Positions 1 through 11,905 of a stretch of 64,000 nucleotides of DNA are shown one piece after another. The DNA is from Lycium barbarum (taxonomy: Eukaryota > Streptophyta > Magnoliopsida > Solanales > Solanaceae): positions 119,477,771-119,541,770 of the forward strand of contig NC_083346.1 of the NCBI RefSeq assembly GCF_019175385.1. Direction: 5' to 3'. Made by a program: the position numbers and the translations under genes. The notes beneath the pieces were generated by a model, which saw only the letters and a program-made list of their open reading frames with translations, was not told the DNA's origin and did no database searches. Within the stretch, counting starts at the first letter, position 1, and each line of letters begins with the position of its first letter.

Positions 1-841
1 GGAAGATGCATTTTATTCGAAGCATCGACTTCAAATCCTGGGTCGTTTCTAATCACAATATCCTACAACACCGCATCATTTGAAAATTTTGTTAAACACT
101 CATAGAACAGATGTAAAATAAATATAACTGAAATGGCATTGCTTATAGCTGTGTCAAAAAAGGCATTAGCAAGGTCTTTCCACATGGACCTTGCTGAACT
201 AGATTCCCTGCTAGCGAGAGCAGCTTAGAAAGATAAAGGAGCGCAAACAGGGGTTGTTTGAAAATGAACAGATAAGCTAAGGCACTACTTATTTTCTGCC
301 TACTAGCAATGCAACTACTCCTGAGAAATAGTCAAACTGAACTAGTTGAAGCTAAGGGCCATCGAAGACCAGATGATGGGTTACGAAGATATACAAGGAA
401 AGAGAGGCTCTGGAATACCTTTCACTTTCAGTTAATCAGGGCTTAGGCCCGGCGGCCCTTTCATTTCTGAATGAAGCCCGCTGGCTGGCTGGTTTAGTGG
501 TTTGGTGTCGAGTTGTACACATTAAGCTTCCCTGTTGGAAACCTGCCAGCAATACGTTTTGTTCCTTTTTTTTAATTGTCAGCTTAAATGTTGTAGTCTG
601 GACTCGAACTTGGGTTGCGCGCTAGCGCTCAAGGAGATAAGGGGCATGCTGGCCAATTGACCACTTCAACGGATATGATGGAGGGGTCCTTTTAAAATAT
701 GTCATAGTTCTTATACACATATATATAAAGTTTTTCTTGAAGTTAATGGAGGCACGTCCCCCCACCCCACCTCACCATGTAGGTCCGCCCCAGCTTACGT
801 CCACGCCTTCTAAAACACTAGTCTAGCCTCACTGTCATTTA
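1..841. other. Left flank without a convincing gene
   Basis: No ORF of convincing coding character is present. The stretch is ordinary AT-rich plant intergenic sequence apart from a possible tRNA-derived SINE around 430-672. The right end runs into the minus-strand ORF remnant interrupted by element 1. Confidence 0.5.
430..672 (-). repeat. Possible tRNA-derived SINE fragment
   Basis: Read on the minus strand from about 672, the sequence starts with a tRNA-like head: GAAGTGGTCAATTGGCC resembles an A box, and GTTCGAGTCC, about 45 bp further on, matches an RNA polymerase III B box. A GC-rich segment and a short poly-A run follow. The head is what suggests a SINE; I could not define the tail or target duplication. 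A decayed tRNA pseudogene or a chance match is possible. Confidence 0.3.
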
Positions 842-953
842 TCACTTGTGTCTCCTTATCGGTATCCTTTTCCTTCTATTTTTGCACTTGATCTGAGGAC
901 TAGTCCTTGGTATAAAGGTGACATTCATTTTCAAACCTTTCTTGTGTCCTCTG
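842..953 (-). pseudogene. C-terminal piece of a host ORF split by element 1
   Basis: On the minus strand this piece reads openly from the LTR boundary to a stop at 842-844 and is rich in Lys and Arg. It continues in frame from the right flank of element 1 (15153 onward) once element 1 and one copy of the 5 bp target duplication (CTCTG on the left, CTCTA on the right) are taken out. Element 1 therefore landed in a then-open minus-strand reading frame. I do not recognise the C-terminal piece. Confidence 0.45.
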
Positions 954-1697
954 TGTATACGGTAAAAATTGGATTTACGCAAGATCGGGGTCCGAAGGTA
1001 TGACCAAATGAGGACGAGTATGATCGGTCTTTCCTTTAGACTGGAGGGATCCACCGGATGTGGCTGATCCAAGAAAAGAGAAGTAAATTTATTGGTCCAG
1101 TGTCTCCAGACCAAACTCTGCGTTGCCGTTAGTCCGTTTTCTCTAAGGCAAGTTCTCGTGGCCGTTAGTCCGGTTTCTCTATGTCCGAATTGACCGTGGT
1201 CGTTGGTCCGGTTAATCAGTTGCGGAATCGCTACGCATCAAGACCGTTCTGCTATTTTGTACTGATAATTGTACTGGTGTCAGACCGTACGGTCCTACAT
1301 TATCCTTTTAGGGTTTCTTTATTCTAAAAAGGCTTTGTGTTGTATGTAGGCTAATGAGGCAAAACTATAAATAGAGAACATTTCCCTACTTTTAGGGCTT
1401 GGCTTTCTTGAAGATCTAGGACATTGTAATAGAAGATATATATTGAAGCACTTTCTCTCTCTCTCTCTCCCTCTCCGAATCAGTGGCGTTTTGGCCTTAT
1501 TTGTTCATTCAATACAATTGTATTAATCATTAATATCTACATATTTATTCAAGGCATTAACACATATATTTATATATACATATTATTTCATACAATTCCA
1601 TACATATTCCACATCAACCCAAAATAGATTAAATTTTGTCCACATATCCTATACCTCACCTATAAATTCAATTGATTACCTAAATTCAGGGTAAACA
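954..1697 (+). repeat. 5' LTR of element 1
   Basis: This 744 bp direct repeat has TG...CA ends and matches 14417-15152 along its whole length. Both copies contain the ACGCAAGATCGGGGTCCGAA segment near the start, a TATA box (1365-1374), a CT-rich tract (about 1450-1475) and the same AT-rich end. Scattered substitutions show an old insertion. Confidence 0.95.
1365..1374 (+). promoter_or_regulatory. TATA box of the element 1 5' LTR
   Basis: CTATAAATAG lies about two thirds of the way through the LTR, the usual position for the U3/R boundary. The same word occurs in the 3' LTR at 14826-14835. Transcription would start roughly 30 bp downstream, near the GAACATTTCCC stretch. Confidence 0.7.
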
Positions 1698-1700
1698 GTT

Positions 1701-1719
1701 TGGCGCCCACCGTGGGGCT
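1701..1719 (+). other. Primer binding site, tRNA-Lys type
   Basis: TGGCGCCCACCGTGGGGCT starts 3 bp after the 5' LTR. It is complementary to the 3' end of plant tRNA-Lys(CUU) as I recall that sequence (…AGCCCCACGGTGGGCGCCA). This is where minus-strand DNA synthesis would have been primed. The identification rests on memory of the tRNA, not on a search. Confidence 0.8.
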
Positions 1720-2294
1720 AGGATAATAGTGATTTTTTAATCATAGCTTTTACCTCCTTTTACCCGTTGACTAAGGAATCGTCTACTAATTTCTACCAAA
1801 AAATGGACAAATGGCAAGCTGTGGACAGTCTGGTCATGTCAATAACAACGAGATTATGGCCCAAAACAAGAACAGTGGGTTACGAGGCCTACCAGCGAAT
1901 CCGATCGACCCAAACTCTGTTGATTCGAAGGAAGGCCTCAACCAGCAGAACGCCGTGAACCAAGAGAATGCCACCTTACCGGCCACTGATCCCTTGAATA
2001 CTCACAACTCAATTACTTCATCTTAGGATCAAGGCCAAAAAGTACCTGATACTCCGAATGAGATTAACTTACGTTTAATTTTTGAAATGTTGCAGGAACA
2101 GGGGACTGCTATAGCCGAGCAGGGAATTGCGATAGCTCAGTTGCAGAACAAAAATGGTAAGGCAACTTCGGAAAGGTCAAAAGGGGTCAACGAACCGAAG
2201 AGGGATGAAACACGGAGAGTCGAAAGTAATGGATCGGGAGCCGGTTCATCCACCAACGTTCTGAAGATGCTTGAGACCTTGGCAAAATGGGTAG

Positions 2295-3924
2295 TGTTAT
2301 ACCCCGCATTATCAAAGCATGAGCGTGACATGCGCTTCCTCAAAATTGACACGATCATGTTGCCACATAATTTAAACTCACGTTGAAAATGATGTATTCC
2401 GACTTTTGTACGTCGGATTATTCATAAGCTGAGGTGGGGCCCACACATCAAGATTTTTTTAGGACACATGAAAAATTATATTAAGCACACATGTGAAATT
2501 GAACACAACTCAAGAAGGACCCTTGAGCCGAATCAAAGTGGAAGTCCTCCAAACGAATATTTTTAAAAAAATGTTTTCGGGGTGACCTGACTTCGAGGGG
2601 CAAAAACGGTATCATAAGTTTAGAATTTGGAAAAGTATCAAGAGATAGAAGTTGTAGATAATCGAATATATTTCCATCCATAGGTTGTGCGTTCCCAGGT
2701 GACGTCGGTACAAGGAGATATGGACGTTTTAAGGTCAAAAGGTCAGTGGGCTAGGCCCAATCCGGGCCCAACCGGGTTAGGCCCTTTACCTATGCCTTTT
2801 TAAGTGAGATTTCGGCCATTTATGCTCATTTTCATACCAAAAAACAGCAGATAATTCTGGAAAGACAGAGAGAGAAGATCTTTGGAGAATAAAAACCAAC
2901 TTTGACCAAAATCTGAGCCCCGAATCCCGAAGCCCATGAAGGGAAAAGTGTTGTACGCTGCGTTGTCTTCAAGTTGAGCTAAAAATCAACCAAGGAGGAG
3001 GGTGATAATGTGGTGGCTGAATTCTTAAGGTATGGATAAGGTTCCATTTTATTTCTAACAAGTTCATTTAAAGTTTTAACGGATTAGAATGGGAAAATAG
3101 CGATATAAATTCGTCCGTTGGCATTGTGAATTATGGAATGAGATTTGAAGAGAATTTTGGATGAAAATAAATGTAGTTAACTTGTAGAATGTGGAGGATG
3201 TTGTTGGTATTGTTGTGGGTGTTGTTATTGATTATTTTGGCCGAGTAAAAATCTCGGGGGTGTTGAATTTACAGGGGAGATGCTGCCCAAATTTCTGTAG
3301 ACAAGTATTGGTTAAGATTGAACTTTTAAACCTTATGATTAATATTTGGTAAATGTGACCAAATGTAGATTTTGGACGAAACGGGATTTGAATTTGGAGA
3401 GGCGTAAGGAGCGAATAAGGTATGTAAAGCTTTACTTATTCTTCTCTTGGCATGTCCTAGATGTAATAGGATTGAATTCGGACCTCGGGGACAACTCTAC
3501 TCTTTGGAATATACGTCCAAATTTACCCCTTTTTCATTCAGTAGAATTGAATTAAATATTTTGTGAATAGTTGGAAAATTTGTTTGAACATCTAGATTTT
3601 GCGCAAATTGAATCTGACTACCTTAAAACTCTTATCAGTGACGTCATGAAGCCTAATATACGTAATATGAGTATGTCACCTCATTTGGTTCGAGGTGGGC
3701 CCACTATTCCCGACTTTCTCCTTATTGTTCCGTTTGACTTATTTTTTAATATAATCCAAAGGGAAACTCCTAGCTACTCTTCTACCATATGAAAGTCGCC
3801 CTAATTATTTTATTGACTCTCAAAATATGTTTTGAAATATGACAACGATTTCAGTAGGATTATGTTGACATAAACCATTGTGGCCTCCGAAAGACATACA
3901 TTATGATCGTCGCTCAATCCTTTT

Positions 3925-4017
<93 letters not shown>

Positions 4018-5153
4018 TTTCCATATGAGTTATACTATCGAGATTCTTTAAATGTTTTATATTTTGATATGTTCAAACAATCCCAAAACCTTTAATTTGA
4101 TATAATCCCCCGCGACATCCGAAAGGTACGTGCTATGACTATCGCCTGATTTCTTTCCTAAATGACCTGTCATTCGGATTATTCTGTCGAGTCTTTGTAA
4201 ATATTTTATGATGCATTAGTTTCTTACTACTCCATTCGTGGATGCCTCAATGTTTCCTTCACTGAGCCCGAGCCAGGATATGTTATCACGCGTATTCCAC
4301 TGCATTGTTCGCCATGCTTCGATGGTGAGGGGGCAGGTATACGTGTACATGGGTTGTGGAGTTATGCTGTGCCATGTACGTATATTCTGACATTTGATGA
4401 TATGATATGATATGTGCACACTCTGATATTTGATATGATATGGCCATCTGATATGTTATGATATGTTATGGAGATATTCCCTACTCTGAAGTTATGTTGT
4501 GTTGTGGCGCCAGTGACGGGGTGGCGACCACGTTCTGTTCACCGTGTCCCATAATGGGTCCGGATATGGCATATGTTTTGACATGCACTATCTATGTTAT
4601 ATGAGTAAGCATTTCCGATATTCTGATTATTGCACTCATTTTCTGTACTTCCTGTTATGATTTTGTTTATTATGCTTCATGCTTTACATACTCAGTACAT
4701 ATTCCGTACTGAACCCCTTTCTTCGGGGGCTGCGTTTTATGTCGCGCAGGTACACCCAGATGATATGAAGTCATTATAGAGGATGTTCCGGCAGAGTTGG
4801 CAAGCTCCATTTTCTCCCGGAGTGCTGCCGAGTCAGAGTTTATACGTATGTTTTTCTGGATTGATGTTAGAGGCTTTGCAGACAGAATCGTGGGTATAGT
4901 ATGTCAGTTGTGTATGCGGCTCCATCAGCCGATATGTCATTCTGTATTACGTGTTAAGTTCTGTATGATCACATATTCTGTTTGATTTGGAAAGCATCGA
5001 ACAAGCATATCTTGAGAGTTTATTGTATGTTTTATTTTTATCTGATTTAAAAAGTCTACTAAGATTATGTATGTCCCAAAGGTCTGTGGGTTCGCTCGGC
5101 TTCGGATATGGGGCCGGGTGCCCATCACACCCTAGCAGAATTAGGGTGTCACA
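2295..5153 (+). mobile_element. Solo LTR (2859 bp) inserted in element 1 gag
   Basis: The insertion starts TGTTATACCCCGC and ends AGGGTGTCACA, and is flanked by perfect 5 bp repeats GGTAG at 2290-2294 and 5154-5158. Removing it and one repeat rejoins the gag frame. It has no internal coding region, so it is a solo LTR left by LTR-LTR recombination. Its 3' third resembles the LTR at 33298-38314 (shared CTCAGTACATAT, GGGGGCTGCGTTT and 'CACTGAGCCCGAGCCAGG'-like blocks, each with a long AT repeat before them), so the two are related families. The strand is inferred from that similarity. Confidence 0.92.
3932..4014. repeat. (AT)n microsatellite in the solo LTR
   Basis: About 41 uninterrupted AT units. 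A similar but longer AT tract occupies a comparable place in the related LTR at 34984-35084. Confidence 0.95.
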
Positions 5154-6397
5154 GGTAGATTCAATAGAAAAGAGGGTGAAAAGATATAACTCTCAGGTGG
5201 ATCAATCCCGAGGGCTCTGCCTATTCTAAAAGGGCCAGATTTAAAGAGGTACATTCAAAGGCCTTTCCCTCCAAGTGCAGCTCCGAATTTGATCCCAAAG
5301 AGGTTCAAAATGCCGGATATCCAGAAATATGACTGTACAATGGGCCCATAGGATTACGTGACTTCATACACCTAAGCCATAAAAGGCAATAACGTTGAAG
5401 AGGATGAAATTGAGTATGTGTTGTTGAAAAAGTTTAGGGAAACTCTATCGAAGGGAGCATTGACTTAGTACGACTATCTGCCCGAGCATTCAGTCACTTT
5501 TTTCGAAATGCTCATGGATGTGTTCATAAAAGCCTATGCTGGAGATAAATAGGTATAGGCCTGCAAGATAGATATTTTTCGTATACCCAAAGATATGATG
5601 AGTTGTTACGTGAATTTGTCAACTGTTTCAAAAAGGAACGGACAGAGCTCCCTTTGGTTCCTCCAGAATGGGTTGCACAAGCTATTACCAAAGGGCTTAA
5701 TCCTCGGAGCTCGACGACCTCGTTTAAACTGAAAGAAAATTAGTTGGAATATGAGGTTGTGACCTGGGCAGATGTCCATAACAGATACAAATCAAAGATT
5801 CGGCTAGAGGAGGGACAACTCAAACTTCTCCCGAGCCCCATAAATATGAGCAAAAGCTCTGAGAGATCGAAAAAAAGTTATCAGCCATACTCTCATTCGG
5901 AAAAGCCAAGCTTCAGGTCAGAAAAATCAAAGGTTGGTCCCAGTCACTGTTCGAGAGGGGGCGACAAACGGGCCAAACGCCCGACAAACAGTTGAGGCCT
6001 CTCATTTAGGAGCGATGCCGGAAGCTCTGCTAGCAATAGAGACTTGCCGAGAATATCGGAGTACAACTTCAATGTCAACACTTCGGACCTCGTCTCAGCT
6101 ATTAGCCGTATCACAGAAGCAAGATGGCACAACCATGATGTGTGAGTATCATGGAACCCCTGGGCACAGAATTGAGGAATGTCGCTAACTAAGAGAAGAG
6201 GTGGCTCGCTTATTGAAGGATGGCCATCTTCGCGAATTCCTAAGTGAACGAGTTAAAATCCACTATAAGGAAAGGGAATCTCACAAACGGGTCGAACAGG
6301 TAGAACCTCAGCATGTAATCAATATGATAATCGGGGGAACAGATGCTCCTCGAGGGCCGGTGATGAAACGAATGAAGGTTTCCGTTGTGAGTGAGAA

Positions 6398-9300
6398 GTG
6401 CAGCTGGAGCACGTACCCGAGGGTTCTATCTCCTTCATAAATGAGGATGCAGAGGGCATCATTCAACCGTATAATGATACATTAGTAATTTCTATTCTTT
6501 ATTTTAAATCACAAGTTAAACGTATTTTGATTGACCCAGGTAGCTCGGCCAACATCATCCGGTGGAGAGTGGTTGAACAACTAAGACTACTCGACCAGAT
6601 CGTGCTAGTGGCCTGAGTACTCAGTGGGTTCAATAAAGCGAGCGAAACCCCGAGGGAGAGATTTCTTTGTCGGTCAATATTGACGGTACCATTCGACAAA
6701 TGGTGTTCTATGTCATCAAAAGAGATATGAAGTATAATGCTTTGCTTGGTAGACCGTTAATTCATAGCATAAGGGAAATGCCATCGACACTATATCAGCT
6801 GCTGAAATTCCCAACCTCGGAGGGGATAAAAACCATCCGTGGTGAACAGCCTGCTGCAAGAGAGATGTTTACAGTCGAGGAAACACCACTCATTCCCAAA
6901 AAGACAGATCTAAAAAGTGATGAATCAGTCGAAGGCAAGAACACCTAATAGCAAGTAAAGGTTTCGGGTTCGACGACGGAGCAGAAGAGGTCGGATCCGG
7001 GAGATGACGAGGATGATTTCTATGTAACAAAATCTTTCATCTTATCGGATGACTCGGATGCAACCAAATATACCATGGAGGACTTGGAGCAAACAATCTT
7101 GTTCGAATATCTACCGTATAGAAAGGTATACCTGGGCAAGGGATTAACTTCGGAGCTCAGGAATAAGTTAATTAAATTTCATCAAGCTAATGTCGATTTT
7201 TTCACATGGTCCCATATAGATATGATAGGTGTGCCACTGGAGGTGACGACTCATGAGCTCAGCCTTGACGGGAGATATCCCTCGGTGAAGCAGAAATAGA
7301 GGACCATGGCGGAGCCGAAACACATGTTCGTAAAAGATGAGATAACAAAGCTTTTAAAATGTAAAATACCCATACTGGTTGGCCAACGTAGTGGTGGTGC
7401 CGAAGAAAGGTAATAAATTTACAATGTGTATTGATTATAAAGATTTGAACAAAGCATGCCCGAAGGATTCATTTTCGATGCCTTACATCGATATAATGAT
7501 CGATGCGACGGCCGGGCATGAGATGTTAAGTCTTCTCGATGCTTACTCCCGATTTAACTAAATTTGGATGCACCCGGAGGATCAAGAGAAAACATTCTTT
7601 ATTACCCGGTATGAGACTTACTATTACAATGTCATGCCCTTCGGGTTAAAAAATACCGGTGCAACTTACTAACGCCTAATTAATGGGATGTTCGAAGAAT
7701 AGATAGGGAAAACAATGGAAGTTTATATTGATGACATGGTAGTTAAGTTACTGGAAACAGAGGACCATTTAAAACATTTGCATGAAACCTTTGATCTACT
7801 CCGTAAATACAACATGAAACTTAACTCGGAGAAATGCACCGGGTGTCTGATCTGGCAAGTTCTTGGGTTTCATGGTGTTGAACCGGGGGACTGAAATCAA
7901 ATCGAATAAGATCAAATCCATCGAGGATATTGAGGTCGTGAATAACGTCAAAGGAGTGCAGAGGCTCACCAGAAGGATAGCAACGCTGAACCGTTTCGTT
8001 TTGAGGTCTTCGAATAAAAGTCACAGTTTCTTTTCCTTATTAAGGAAGAAGAATGACTTCGTTTGGACACCGAAATGCCAAAGAGCCTTGTAGGAATTGA
8101 AAAGATACTTGTCCATCACCCTCTGCTGCACACATCGAAGGCAGACGAGTAGTTATTTCTCTACCTTGCCGTATCTGATGTAGTGGTAAGTGGTGTTTTG
8201 GTCCGAGAAAAATCAGGTACTTGCTTTCCTATATATTATGGGAGTAGGACTTTAGGAAATGCGGAGACCTGTTATCCCCACCTCGAAAAGTTGGCTTTGG
8301 CATTAGTAAGTGTTTCAAGAAAGCTCAAACCTTACTTTCAATACCATTCGATATGCATACTGACTACTTATCCCCTAAAAAATGTCATGCATAAACCGGA
8401 ATTGTCGAGTAGACTGACCAAATGGGCCGTAGAGATTAGCGTATATGATATCGAATATAAATCTAGAACGGCCATTGAGTCTCAAATCTTGGCAGATTTT
8501 GTGGCAGATTTTACCCTCGCTATGATTCCCAAGGTTGAGAAAGAGCTTCTGCTAACCTCAGGAAAGGCTTCAGGTATTTGGGCTTTATACACGGGTAGGG
8601 CCTCAAATCTAAAAAGTTCCGGGCTTGGCACCATCCTTAAATCCCCCACCGGGGATGCCATTAGGCAATCAATTAGAACTATTAAATTGACCAACAATGA
8701 AGCTGAGTATGAGGCTATAATTGCAGGTTTGGAGTTAGCCCGAATTTTAGGGGCCGAAATAATCAAAGCAAAATGCGGCTCTCTCTTGGTCGTTAACCAA
8801 GTGAATGACATCTTTGAGGTTAAGGATGAACGAATGCAAAGATATTTGGTCATTAACTAAGTGAATGGCGTGGACCATGCAGCATGTGCCTAGGGATAAG
8901 AATAACGAAGCCGATGCACTGGCCAATTTGGTCTCTTTAATCGAAAGGGAGAAAATCAATACCGGTGCCATAGTGAAGTTGATGAATTTGGCGGTTGAAA
9001 ACGGGCATGCCGAGATAAACAGGATGGGTCTACCCTGGGATTGGCGCAATAAATACATCGACTACTTGCAAGATGGAAAGCTCCCGAGTGATCCAAAAGA
9101 ATCACAGTCACTGAGAACTAAAGCAGTACGGTTCTGCTTAATAGACGGTCAGTTATATCGACGATCTTTCTTCGGCCCCCAAGCCAAGTGTTTGGGTCCC
9201 GGAGAAACCGATTATGTGATGAGAGAAGTCCACGAGGGTATCTGCGGCAATCACTCCGGTGCAGAAGCCTTGGTTCAAAAAATTATCAGAGTCGGTTATT

Positions 9301-9830
9301 ACTGGAATCGGATGGAGGAGGACTCGAAGAATATTGTCCAGAAATGTGATGATTGTCAAAGGCATGCCCCGATAATTCATCAACCCAGGGAGTTGCTACA
9401 CTCGGTGATATCGCCTTTCTCGTTGGTCTATGGGGACGAAGCCCTCATCCTAGTAGAAGTTGGTGAACTGAGCCTCCGATTAGCATACGCCACCAGTGGG
9501 TCAAACGAGGAGGCCATGGTAATAAAACTCAACCTCACGGACGAACTTCGCGAAAATGCATTGGTTCGAATTGCAGCCCAGAAACAGAGAATGAAAAGGT
9601 ACTACAACCGGAGGGCCAATTTTTGACATTTACAAGTTAGGGACTTGGTTATTCAGAAAGTTACTTTGAACACTAAGAATTCCAATGATAGAAAGTTGGG
9701 TCCGAACTGGGAAGGGTCGTACAAGATAACAGGAATAACGGGTAAAGAGTCGTACCAGCTGGAATCTATAGACGGACAACGGTTGCGCAATAACTGGAAT
9801 GTGGCTCATCTAAAGAGATACTACTGCTAA
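6398..9830 (+). pseudogene. pol: Protease-RT-RNase H-integrase region of element 1
   Basis: Protease: the active-site word LIDPGSSANII is near 6525-6558. RT: from about 7375 (VVVVPKKGNKFTMCIDYKDLN) to the catalytic YIDDM near 7720-7735, with stops in between. First RNase H: about 8183-8500. Second, Tat-specific RNase H: about 8570-8850 (NNEAEYEAIIAGLELA present), but the start reads LYTGRASN where the family has LYTDGASN, so a metal-binding Asp is missing. Integrase: the zinc-binding end (HEG…NHSGAEAL…CDDCQRH) is at about 9228-9368 and the C-terminal part (GPNWEG…LKRYYC) ends at 9830; the catalytic core between them is absent. Further damage includes a TAA at 8858-8860 and a TGA at 9624-9626. 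Confidence 0.88.
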
Positions 9831-10979
9831 GGTATGGACGCCTACCCTTGTGATTATTTTTTGGTAATCTTTCTTTTTTGCAGGAAGTTGAGTACAGGTC
9901 TGAAAACACGTGTTGCACTCTTTTCCTTAGTACAGTTTTATCCCGAAGTGGGTTTTCTGACAAGGTTTTTAATGAGGAAATAAGTACAACGTGTTACTTG
10001 ATGAAAGCAAGGATAAGTATCCAGGAACTCGGGGATATATCCCTCGAGTGGGGACTTGATAGTGCTTACCCGATCTTGCAGCTCGGATAAACACTAGGGG
10101 ACTACTATACCCACATCGAAGCTTATCTCGGTAAATAGAAAACGAGCAGCTCGACAAAGCAGATGAACGCTGTTAGGTGCTACCCCTGAGAAGTCCTCGA
10201 AATTTTGTATTTCTCACCTTTGTCCAAAATCGGACCTTCTGTATTAGGTTTCGATGTAAGAACCAAACGATCAGAACAAATCATTTCCACTTAGTATTTG
10301 CTATGGCAAAAATAGAAGGAAACGGACAACATCTTCATATCATACGTGTAAATACTTGCAATATAAGATTATAACAAATTCATTTGGGATGTGTCTTCTT
10401 GTTAAACACCCTAGATTACTGCTAAAATTTAGCATCATTTTATCGAAATATCCTACACCGGGGACTATCATTGAAATTCGACAAAGGCAACAAGGTCGCG
10501 TTGAATCGAGCCATAATATTTTAACACCCTCGAATGGGGACTGCCATATCAAAATTTGATATGGCAGGGATTCAGTTTCCGAACCTAATCTATGATAAGT
10601 AAACGGTCGAAAAATATCGGCCCTAAAATGCCTAACGTGATTCAAAAACGTCTGAATTCACAAAGCATAAATAAGTCCCACAGGCAAACCATTCAATCAA
10701 ATCCCCGAACAAAAATGTACCTGACGACGAGAAAAGCCAACATTTAGGCACAGTCTGCAAAAAGATGACTTCGGGCCTTTAATTGTTCTTTAACAGGATA
10801 AGTGAATAGGGGAAAAGTCATAACAACCATTCAGATAAAAAATATAGAGAATCGGAAAGAAAAATGCACATTCCATATACGAAGGGTTTTACATATGAAA
10901 TTTCTACAAAGTTAAAGAACAAAAACAAGCCAAAAAAGCAAAAGCAAAATAAAGGCCAGTGCAGGCCCTGGTCTACCCG
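9831..10979. other. Spacer between pol and antisense ORF of element 1
   Basis: The short ORFs here look like chance. The stretch separates the end of integrase from the end of the antisense ORF and belongs to the element's 3' region. I see no promoter, repeat or gene in it. Confidence 0.5.
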
Positions 10980-11819
10980 GTCCGACTGGAGCCAGAGTGC
11001 TCAAACACTGCTCTCAGAATCCTCAGACTCTGTGTCAAGGGCTTTCTTAACTTCTTTCTCGATTGTTCTGGCTTCGAGTATTAGAGCCGGGAGATCCCCA
11101 AATCCTTGTTGAGCTTGTCCAAGGGTGGCCTTCGGGACTTCCACCGTTCATATTCAACCGCAATCGTGGTATGAGCCTCGGCAGCCTCCACATCCTTAAG
11201 AGACTCTTCTAAGTCGACCTCAGCTTTGGCCAATTTATCCACTAATTCTGACCTCTCTTCATCGAGAATTCTTTGAACTTAAGTAACCGACTCAAGCTCG
11301 ACCTTAAGAATGTCATTGGCCTCGGCTGCCTCCTCGGATTTGCTTTTGAGCTCGTCATAAATCCGGGACCTATCCTCGGCTATTTGTTCCATTACCCTCA
11401 TCTTTTCAATGCTCGTAGCTTTCTCGGATTCAAGCAGCCTATGCCTCTCGGCCATCTTCAATGCATTAGCCTTGACCGAGTGAAGCTCACTTTGAAGTTG
11501 AGATTGTGGCCTCAAGTTCATCGAGCCTCGAAGAAAAACGGGCATTGTCTTGGCTAAGGCCAACCTTATCTACTTTTAAGAACCAGGTTTTTTCAATCAT
11601 TCCGGCCAACTTGGCCTTCAAACGGAGATTTTCGGCCTTCGCCGCTTCGAGCTAGGGTTGAATGTTGGAAAGGACAACTGCCCAGTTGAATTGATCTTCT
11701 TTTTCTTGCAGAAGATGCTGGAACTTCTCCGTTTCACAACCTTAGGCATCCAGCTGGCCCCTTAGGTCGTCAACCTCTTGCTGAGCACGGATGAAGGCCT
11801 TGTTGACAAGTACAACACT

Positions 11820-11905
11820 CTGTAAAAGGAACAAAAATCTAAATTTGGATAAGACAAGAGCGAAGGATCACATTGAACTATGGAAAGGTGGGATGATAAG
11901 TTTAC
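11820..11905 (-). other. Intron-like gap in the antisense ORF (86 bp)
   Basis: On the minus strand the frame …HAGNQ ends at 11906, followed by GTAAAC. The gap ends in a T-rich tract and TTTTACAG, and the frame resumes at 11819 as SVVLVNKAFIRAQQEVDDLR in phase 0. Both boundaries fit plant splice sites and the gap is AT-rich. Confidence 0.75.

Larger units (their letters stand above)
1811..6400 (+). pseudogene. gag: gag region of element 1, interrupted and full of stops
   Basis: The frame opens at ATG 1811 with the MASCGQSGHVN start also seen in element 2 (MASSGYSGHVN, minus strand at 59139). A TAG at 2024-2026 interrupts it, and it continues in the same frame to the solo LTR at 2295. After the insertion it resumes at 5159 in the same frame. 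Beyond 5229 the retrotransposon gag domain can be followed by similarity to element 2 (RYIQRPFPPSAAP… in both) but has repeated stops and frame changes. The nucleic-acid-binding knuckle CEYHGTPGHRIEEC is at about 6141-6182. Gag would form the particle and bind RNA; this copy cannot encode a complete protein. Confidence 0.85.

Noticed and set aside
1811..9830. Endogenous pararetrovirus (caulimovirid) instead of a retrotransposon
   Set aside because: LTRs, target duplication, integrase zinc-binding and C-terminal parts, and Tat-type dual RNase H are present; no movement protein or coat protein words were seen.
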